DNA of 64,000 nt. Source: Pseudovibrio zosterae. GTDB lineage: Bacteria > Pseudomonadota > Alphaproteobacteria > Rhizobiales > Stappiaceae. Within the stretch, counting starts at the first letter, position 1. Each line of letters opens with the position of its first letter. Below are positions 58,393-64,000 of the stretch, in pieces. The stretch lies in contig NZ_JAWXVZ010000006.1 of assembly GCF_033843645.1 (NCBI RefSeq), forward strand, positions 285,282-349,281, read 5' to 3'. The notes under the pieces were generated by a model. That model worked only from the letters and a program-made list of their open reading frames with translations, did no database searches and had not been told where the DNA came from. The translations under genes and the position numbers were made by a program.

Positions 58393-60597
58393 TCAGGCGT
58401 GCGCCATGAACTCAGGGAACCATGCTTCATGAGCCTGTGACAGCTTACTGACGGATATGGTGGTCAGATTTGCAAAGTTCAAATCCGTGCCGCCCGTGGT
58501 TCCCAGTTCTTCCACCCCAATGCCCAGATCAATGGCGTCTTCCATGAAGGCAGCCAGCTCGGCATTGGTGATGGTGACGACATACCGCCCCTGATCTTCA
58601 CCAAACATCTTGGCATGAACATTTTCGAGGTCAAGCTTTACAGTTGCGCCCATCTTACCGGAAATGGCCATTTCAGCCAGAGCAACTGCCAGACCACCCG
58701 AAGAAATGTCGTGAACGGCGGTTACACGGCCCGATTCAATGCTGTTGCGAACGAAGGTGCCGTTGCGCTTTTCCTTTGCAAGATCAACAGGTGGCGGTGC
58801 GCCTTCTTCACGTCCCAGAACCTCAGCCATGTACTGGCTCTGTCCCAAGTGTGTGCCGTGACCGCCGATCAGGAGAATGGTTTCGCCTTCTGCAACAAAA
58901 GCACTGCCAACGCGCTTGGTCACGTCTTTCAGCAGGCCAACAGCGCCAATGGCTGGAGTTGGCAGGATGCCTTCGCCGTGTGTCTCGTTGTAAAGCGACA
59001 CGTTGCCGGAAACGATCGGGGTTTCCAGCACCTCACAGGCCTCTCCAATGCCTTTCAGACAGCCCACGAACTGGCCCATGATCTCCGGCTTTTCAGGGTT
59101 GCCGAAGTTCAGGTTGTCAGTGGTTGCCAATGGCAATGCACCAACAGCGGACAGGTTGCGGTAGGTCTCTGCAACGGCTTGTTTGCCCCCTTCAAACGGG
59201 TTGGCATAACAGTAGCGCGGGTTCACATCCACGGTGAACGCAAGCCCCTTGTTGGTGCCTTCCACGCGGATCACGCCTGCATCACCGCCCGGTGTGGCCG
59301 CGGAGTTGCCCTGAATGAGGGTGTCATACTGCTCATAGACCCAGCGACGGGAAGAGCCGTTGGCGGAGCCAATCAGTTTGAGAAGCGCCTCTGTGTAGTC
59401 CGCAGGTGCTGCGATCTGGTCGGCCGGAATGGCGGCTGGTTCTGCCCACGGCAGCCAAGGACGGTCATATTCCGGGGCTTCGTCGCCCAGTTCCTTGATC
59501 GGCAGGTCAGCCATGACTTCGCCGTGGTGCTTGATCACAAAGCGGAGCGTATCGGTTGTGACACCCACAACCGCAAAGTCCAGACCCCATTTCTTGAAGA
59601 TGGCTTGAGCAACATCTTCCTTGGATGGCTCCAGAACCATGAGCATGCGCTCCTGGCTTTCAGAGAGCATCATCTCATAGGCGCTCATGTTTTCTTCGCG
59701 CACTGGCACCTTGTTCAGGTCCAGCTCGATCCCGAGATTGCCCTTCGCGCCCATTTCAACGGCGGAACAGGTCAGCCCGGCTGCGCCCATGTCCTGAATG
59801 GCGATCACGGCGCCGGTCTTCATCAGTTCAAGGCAGGCTTCCAGAAGGCACTTTTCGGTGAACGGGTCACCCACCTGAACGGTTGGGCGCTTTTCCTCGA
59901 TGGTGTCATCGAATTCGGCGGATGCCATGGTCGCACCGCCCACACCGTCGCGGCCGGTCTTTGCGCCAAGGTAAACGACCGGAAGGCCGACACCCTTTGC
60001 TTCAGACAGGAAGATCTTGTCTGCATCAGCAAGACCTGCAGCAAAGGCGTTCACGAGACAGTTGCCGTTGTAGCTCTTGTGGAATTCCACTTCACCGCCC
60101 ACGGTTGGCACACCGAAAGAGTTGCCGTAGCCGCCCACACCGGAAACCACACCGGAAACGAGGTGCTTGGTCCGTGGGTGGTCAGGCTCACCAAAACGCA
60201 GAGCGTTCATGGCAGCTACCGGACGGGCTCCCATGGTGAACACGTCACGCAAAATGCCGCCAACACCCGTTGCCGCCCCTTGATAAGGTTCAATGTAGGA
60301 AGGGTGGTTGTGGCTTTCCATCTTGAAGACAACGGTCTGGCCGTCGTCAATGTCCACAACACCTGCGTTTTCGCCCGGACCCTGAATCACACGGGGGCCC
60401 TTGGTTGGCAGCGTCTTGAGCCATTTCTTGGAGGACTTGTAGGAACAGTGCTCGTTCCACATGGCAGAGAAAATGCCAAGCTCTGTGAAAGTCGGCTCGC
60501 GGCCAATCAACTCCAGAATACGCTCGTATTCATCTGGTTTGAGGCCGTGGGCTGCGATGAGTTCGGGGGTGATCTTGACGGTGTTCTGGATCATCAC
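58393..60597 (-). CDS. purL: Phosphoribosylformylglycinamidine synthase subunit PurL
   Basis: PurL carries out the ATP-dependent amidation in the fourth step of purine synthesis, together with PurS and PurQ. The 734-residue protein is the small (Bacillus-type) form and has SCYKSSKKWLKTLP-like residues (EHCSYKSSKKWL, about 50-61), MESHNHPSYIEPYQGAATGV (93-112), GVGGYGNSFGVPTVGGEV and AVHDISSGGLAVALAEMA. ATG 60594 is one codon after 60597 and equally possible. purS and purQ are not in the window. It is followed by bolA and grxD. Confidence 0.97.
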   Translation of the reverse strand: MMIQNTVKITPELIAAHGLKPDEYERILELIGREPTFTELGIFSAMWNEHCSYKSSKKWLKTLPTKGPRVIQGPGENAGVVDIDDGQTVVFKMESHNHPSYIEPYQGAATGVGGILRDVFTMGARPVAAMNALRFGEPDHPRTKHLVSGVVSGVGGYGNSFGVPTVGGEVEFHKSYNGNCLVNAFAAGLADADKIFLSEAKGVGLPVVYLGAKTGRDGVGGATMASAEFDDTIEEKRPTVQVGDPFTEKCLLEACLELMKTGAVIAIQDMGAAGLTCSAVEMGAKGNLGIELDLNKVPVREENMSAYEMMLSESQERMLMVLEPSKEDVAQAIFKKWGLDFAVVGVTTDTLRFVIKHHGEVMADLPIKELGDEAPEYDRPWLPWAEPAAIPADQIAAPADYTEALLKLIGSANGSSRRWVYEQYDTLIQGNSAATPGGDAGVIRVEGTNKGLAFTVDVNPRYCYANPFEGGKQAVAETYRNLSAVGALPLATTDNLNFGNPEKPEIMGQFVGCLKGIGEACEVLETPIVSGNVSLYNETHGEGILPTPAIGAVGLLKDVTKRVGSAFVAEGETILLIGGHGTHLGQSQYMAEVLGREEGAPPPVDLAKEKRNGTFVRNSIESGRVTAVHDISSGGLAVALAEMAISGKMGATVKLDLENVHAKMFGEDQGRYVVTITNAELAAFMEDAIDLGIGVEELGTTGGTDLNFANLTTISVSKLSQAHEAWFPEFMAHA

Positions 60598-61102
60598 TTT
60601 CTGACTGCTTGAAAGGGCGCGGGACGCCGGACCGAAGTTAGGTGTCTCCTAGCAGATTGGGCCGGGAAAGTGAAATCTACATCTGTGTTTTGTCGATGAA
60701 AAATCTGGCAGGTGCCGCAATTTTCGGCGAGATGGGGCAAGTGCACCGGTTGCGCATGGGGCCTCTTTCGATTTTCTGGTCCTTGATGGCAGCGCCGCCA
60801 AACTGTCGCCGCAGGTGCGGTGGGGTGGAAGGTGGCGACACAGCCGCTGACTTCCTCAGCATAACCAGCTTCACGGGTGAGGGGGATAACTGTTCCGGCA
60901 AGCGCGAAGGCGAATGGTGGTCCACATCCTGCATCTGGTGCCTTCAGCGCGGCGGCAATCCCATCTTCCGGTCACGGTCTGCGGGCCAATGCAAGAAATC
61001 CGTGTTTTGTTCAAATCCTTTCAAATTCTTTCAACCACCAACGCAAACTGCCGCGCCGCTTGGGGCGAGGCAGTTATTCCCTCTGTCAGGTGCGGTCTGG
61101 TG
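60598..61102. other. Gene-free stretch between redoxin gene and purL
   Basis: These 505 bp contain an open frame on the plus strand (60642-61142) with no signal peptide, no recognisable domain and a composition rich in Arg, Cys and Trp; I reject it as a gene. The purL promoter must be near 60600-60700. I see no hairpin terminator or repeat of note. Confidence 0.4.
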
Positions 61103-61642
61103 TCAGGCTACCGGGCCTGTGTATTCGCCGCGGGCCGGATAGTTTTTGGCCTTGACGAAATCCAGCGCGCCCAGAAGGGGTTTGAAGTCAGGCCGCGCGA
61201 ACGGCATGGTCTGAACGTTGCCGAAGTAGAGCGTGCCATCCGGCTTGATCAGAAACAGCCCGGGTTCGGAAAACTTGGCAGGCTCTTCAATGCCGATGGA
61301 TGTGGTGCCGTGGCCCTCTGAAATGTAGAGGCCCCATTCCTTTGCCTTGGGCAGGGAAACGGAATGCCCGACACGCAAGTTATTCGCGCCAATCTTGGTG
61401 GCAAATTCTGCTGCGCGGCCTGCGTCATCTGAAGACAGCGCAAGAGTTGTTACCCCTTTTTCATTGAACTGCGGCGTCAGCGCTTCAAGCTCTTTCAGGT
61501 AGGTGGCGCAAATCGGGCAATGCAGGCCGCGATAGAAGACAACCATGGTTGCGAACTCGGGTGTCTCTGAGGCCAAATCAAAAGTGCCGCCGTCGACAAG
61601 CGGAACACTGAGGGAAGGGACAGGCTGGCGTGGAATGAGCAT
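61103..61642 (-). CDS. Redoxin / AhpC-TSA family protein
   Basis: The 179-residue protein has the thioredoxin-fold peroxiredoxin pattern with YRGLHCPICATYLKELEALT (about 38-57). The resolving arrangement is CxxC (C42, C45) rather than the usual PxxxT-C of AhpC, so it may be a disulfide reductase or an atypical peroxiredoxin. The start is ATG 61642. It is divergent from an AraC-type regulator, which probably controls it. Confidence 0.85.
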   Translation of the reverse strand: MLIPRQPVPSLSVPLVDGGTFDLASETPEFATMVVFYRGLHCPICATYLKELEALTPQFNEKGVTTLALSSDDAGRAAEFATKIGANNLRVGHSVSLPKAKEWGLYISEGHGTTSIGIEEPAKFSEPGLFLIKPDGTLYFGNVQTMPFARPDFKPLLGALDFVKAKNYPARGEYTGPVA

Positions 61643-61744
61643 TTCGTTTCTCCAGAGTTTGAGTGTTGTCTTCTCGGTAGTTGTTGGTAGGATATCGAAC
61701 TATAGATTATATTTTGTTCGTAAAAGGTGACTTGGAGTACGGAA

Positions 61745-62551
61745 ATGGCCGAGCAGAGAAACCTTGATCGGTTGTGGGGCATTATCGAGAAGTTCCGTGT
61801 CAAGGCGGCCATCACCGCCAGCGGCGGCCAGGTCACTCCCATTGGAAACTTCTTCATTTATGACTGCCATCAGACCCAGCATCGCAAACTTGTGTTTCTG
61901 CCTCATGCGGACAGCGAAGCCTCTGGTGCGTTCGAGCTTTGCAAGGACCGCTCGTTGTTGGTGGCGGCCTCTGTGGTGATTGGTGGGCCGGGCTCCCTCA
62001 TTTCCCAAGCGTTGCCAGCGCAAGTGCTTGTAAACCTGAGTGAAACACCAGACCTCGCATCGGTGGCAGATCTGTTGGTTGAGGAGGTCACTGTTCCGCG
62101 TTGTGGCGGCCCTGCCGTTTTCGGAAGGCTTTGCGAGGTGGTTGTCATCCGCCTGTTAAGGCATGCAATTAAGGCGGGTGTCGCGGACGTTGGATTGATC
62201 GCTGGACTTGGGCATCCCAAGCTGGCACAAGCCATTGTTGCAATGCATGAGGCACCGGAGAAAAGCTGGCGTCTTGAAACTCTTGCTGATGTGGCGGGCA
62301 TGTCCCGTACCCAGTTTGCTACGGGGTTCAAGGAGGTGCTTGGCAAGACGCCGGGGGCCTATTTGACAGAATGGCGGTTGGCTGTGGCTCATCTTGAGCT
62401 GGAGGCGGGGCGTCCTTTGAAATCTGTTGCCGCACGTGTTGGGTTCGCCTCACCCGTAGCGCTCTCGCGTGCGTACCGCCGATACTACGGCGTTTCACCC
62501 CGTGAGACCAAGAATGAAGGCACGGCACTCGAGAGCACTCGGGTGGCTTAA
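61745..62551 (+). CDS. AraC-family transcriptional regulator
   Basis: The 268-residue protein has an N-terminal cupin-like AraC-N domain and a C-terminal pair of helix-turn-helix motifs (LETLADVAGMSRTQFATGFK, about 180-199; PLKSVAARVGFASPVALSRA, about 227-246). This class (AraC-N / cupin_6) often regulates adjacent redox or efflux genes. ATG 61745 follows GGAG; the frame is open to a GTG at 61727. It is divergent from the redoxin gene and 41 nt upstream of chrA, so it may control both. Confidence 0.88.
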   Translation: MAEQRNLDRLWGIIEKFRVKAAITASGGQVTPIGNFFIYDCHQTQHRKLVFLPHADSEASGAFELCKDRSLLVAASVVIGGPGSLISQALPAQVLVNLSETPDLASVADLLVEEVTVPRCGGPAVFGRLCEVVVIRLLRHAIKAGVADVGLIAGLGHPKLAQAIVAMHEAPEKSWRLETLADVAGMSRTQFATGFKEVLGKTPGAYLTEWRLAVAHLELEAGRPLKSVAARVGFASPVALSRAYRRYYGVSPRETKNEGTALESTRVA

Positions 62552-62592
62552 AGCTTTTGAGCCAGTGGTTTAACAAGAGTTTTAGTGGTGAA

Positions 62593-63831
62593 ATGACAAA
62601 TGAAGTTAAAAGAGAGCCGCAGGAAGGCTCTCACGGAAAGACAGAGGGCACACCGGGTGAGGTCTTTTCGGCCTTTCTCAAGTTGGGGGTGACGTCTTTC
62701 GGGGGGCCTATTGCGCACCTTGGATACTTCCGCGACGAGCTGGTGCAGCGTCGTCAGTGGGTCTCCGAAGAGCGGTATGCTGACCTTGTGGCGCTGTGTC
62801 AGTTCTTGCCCGGCCCGGCCAGTTCTCAGGTCGGCTTCGCGCTGGGCTTGCTGCGTGCGGGGCCACTTGGCGCTTTGGCCGCCTTTACCGCGTTTACGCT
62901 TCCTTCCGCCTTAATCCTCATTGCTTTTGCCTATGGTGCAGATGCCTTTGGCGGTCCGGTCGGTCTTGGACTTATTCACGGTCTGAAGCTGGTGGCGGTT
63001 GCCGTCGTGGCGCAAGCAGTTTGGGGGATGGCGCAAAACTTATGCCCGGACAAAGAGCGCGCAGCCATTGCCGTGATCTCGGTTTTTGTGGTCACGTTTT
63101 TGGCAACCGCAGGTGGTCAGATTCTCGCGATCATCTTTGGTGTGATAGCCGGTTTCGTGCTGCTGCGCGATCCCTCTGACAGCGGCGAAAGCCATATGCG
63201 CTTTCCGGTCAGCGTGACTGCGGCTGGCATCTCGTTTGCCGTGTTCCTGCTTTTGCTAATTGGCGTGCCGCTGGTGGCCGGTGGCTCTTCCGATACGGCG
63301 CTCAGTGTATTTGACGGTTTCTACCGGGCCGGGGCGCTTGTTTTCGGCGGCGGGCATGTTGTTCTGCCTTTGCTTCAGACCGAGGTGGTCTCTACCGGTT
63401 GGCTGAGCAGTGAGAGTTTTCTGGCAGGTTATGGTGCCGCGCAAGCGATGCCGGGCCCGCTCTTTACCTTCGCATCCTACCTCGGTGCGGCCATGTCCGA
63501 GCCCATTGGCGGCCTTCTTGGGGCGCTGGTGGCAACACTGGCGGTGTTCCTTCCGGGCTTTTTATTGCTCATTGCAGCGCTGCCGTTCTGGAACACCATT
63601 GGTGCTCGTCCTGACGCGCGTGCTGCCATGCGCGGTGCCAACGCAGCGGTGGTCGGAATTCTGGGCGCAGCCCTCTACAACCCCGTCTGGACCAGCGCGG
63701 TGCTAAGCCCTGCCGACTTTGCTGTGGCTCTGGCTGGTTTCATCCTGTTGGTGCGATGGAAGTTGGCACCTTGGATTGTTGTGGTGCTTCTTGGCGGCGC
63801 CGGTATCGCCATGAAGCTGTTGCTCGGCTGA
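62593..63831 (+). CDS. chrA: Chromate transporter, long-chain CHR family
   Basis: ChrA exports chromate. The 412-residue protein consists of two homologous halves, each with the CHR motifs: GVTSFGGPIAHLGYFRDELV (about 37-56) and YADLVALCQFLPGPASSQVG in the first, GALVFGGGHVVLPLLQTEVV (about 250-269) and LAGYGAAQAMPGPLFTFASY in the second. About ten membrane spans are present. ATG 62593 is used; a TTG at 62557 would add 12 residues. It is probably co-transcribed with the AraC gene. Confidence 0.93.
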   Translation: MTNEVKREPQEGSHGKTEGTPGEVFSAFLKLGVTSFGGPIAHLGYFRDELVQRRQWVSEERYADLVALCQFLPGPASSQVGFALGLLRAGPLGALAAFTAFTLPSALILIAFAYGADAFGGPVGLGLIHGLKLVAVAVVAQAVWGMAQNLCPDKERAAIAVISVFVVTFLATAGGQILAIIFGVIAGFVLLRDPSDSGESHMRFPVSVTAAGISFAVFLLLLIGVPLVAGGSSDTALSVFDGFYRAGALVFGGGHVVLPLLQTEVVSTGWLSSESFLAGYGAAQAMPGPLFTFASYLGAAMSEPIGGLLGALVATLAVFLPGFLLLIAALPFWNTIGARPDARAAMRGANAAVVGILGAALYNPVWTSAVLSPADFAVALAGFILLVRWKLAPWIVVVLLGGAGIAMKLLLG

Positions 63832-63852
63832 TATTGCAGGTTCCCAGAAAAA

Positions 63853-63879
63853 CAAAAAGCCCGCTCACTGAGCGGGCTT
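63853..63879 (-). terminator. Terminator of a minus-strand gene at the right edge
   Basis: AAGCCCGCTCA-C-TGAGCGGGCTT is a perfect 11-bp stem (63857-63879). On the minus strand it is followed by TTTGTTTTTC, so it ends transcription coming from the right. It also lies just past chrA. Confidence 0.8.
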
Positions 63880-63891
63880 CAGATTGATGAC

Positions 63892-63926
63892 AAACCCCGT
63901 CATATTTTTGGCGGGGTTTTCGTTTT
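63892..63926 (+). terminator. Terminator of chrA
   Basis: AAACCCCG (63892-63899) pairs with CGGGGTTT (63912-63919) across a 12-nt loop and is followed by TCGTTTTTT on the plus strand. Confidence 0.75.
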
Positions 63927-63964
63927 TTAGGTCTGCGGCGCGGCCTAAAACTACCCCTTGCGAC

Positions 63965-64000
63965 TTACGCCGCCGTAGCTTGTGTTTTGGTGTTCATAGC
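63965..64000 (-). CDS. Possible 3' end of a minus-strand gene
   Basis: A minus-strand frame enters from the right edge and stops at TAA 63965-63967, ending ...NTKTQATAA. The hairpin at 63853-63879 with a minus-strand U-tract fits a gene ending here. Only 11 codons are visible, so the gene cannot be named and may not be real. Confidence 0.3.
   Translation of the reverse strand, partial: AMNTKTQATAA

Noticed and set aside
58615..60612. 665-residue open frame opposite purL
   Set aside because: Antisense shadow of purL with no recognisable domain and a His/Cys/Phe-rich composition.
60642..61142. 166-residue open frame between purL and the redoxin gene
   Set aside because: No homology pattern, no ribosome site, odd composition; better read as intergenic DNA.
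1..64000. CRISPR arrays, transposons, tRNA and rRNA genes
   Set aside because: No regularly spaced repeats, no transposase or inverted-repeat pair, and no cloverleaf or rRNA sequence was recognised by eye.

Overview
This window is chromosomal DNA from an alphaproteobacterium, most likely a marine member of the Hyphomicrobiales such as the Stappiaceae (inferred from gene content and moderate-to-high GC; genus not determined). The clearest lineage markers are flbT/flaF, fliX, motE, a DUF6468 gene beside fliM, the cell-cycle kinase gene cckA, CtrA-type TTAA-N7-TTAA boxes before flagellar genes, and a GAAC-N7-GAAC SOS box before recA. I see no rRNA, tRNA, CRISPR array, insertion sequence or prophage.

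Positions 1-3001 hold an FAD-dependent amine oxidase-type gene and, convergent to it, a MoxR-type AAA ATPase followed by a small secreted protein of unknown function.

Positions 3100-33800 are a flagellar gene block. In order it has flgE-flgK-flgL (+); flbT-flaF (-); two tandem flagellin genes (+); a FlaG-like gene and flgI-flgJ-flgN-like (-); fliX and dksA (+); flgF-flgG-flgA-flgH (-); fliL-fliM-DUF6468-motE and a 1450-residue TPR protein (+); fliO-fliP (-); and flgB-flgC-fliE-fliQ-fliR-flhB (+). These encode rod, hook, rings, junction proteins, filament, part of the export gate and part of the switch. FliF, FliG, FliN, FlhA, FliI/H, MotA/B, FlgD and FliK are not here. cckA follows flhB directly, so a kinase of the CtrA pathway sits beside probable CtrA targets.

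The regulatory layout of the flagellar block is the most interesting part. Three sigma-54-type promoters (before flgE, flgI and flgF) each have a TGGGCAAnnCTTGCC dyad centred about 129-140 bp upstream of the predicted start, as expected for a FlbD-like enhancer-binding protein; fliX, whose Caulobacter product controls FlbD, lies next to one dyad. CtrA-type boxes precede flgE, both flagellin genes, fliL (two) and flgB. Both flagellin mRNAs carry a leader with three successive small hairpins, each with an AGAA loop, one showing a compensatory base change and one holding the Shine-Dalgarno sequence. This is a strong candidate target for FlbT/FlaF post-transcriptional control.

Positions 36500-64000 are mostly housekeeping and metabolic genes: an ORF6N-domain protein with a palindromic operator-like site, a lipoprotein, psuK-psuG (pseudouridine breakdown), recA, alaS, a cyclic-nucleotide-type potassium channel, a glycerophosphodiester phosphodiesterase, icd, hdeD, a TrmJ-type rRNA/tRNA methylase, murI, an alanine/sodium symporter, a YhhN protein, a FkbM methyltransferase, rpsD (with a hairpin over its ribosome-binding site), ttcA, a pentapeptide-repeat lipoprotein, grxD-bolA-purL, and a redoxin / AraC regulator / chromate transporter cluster at the right end.
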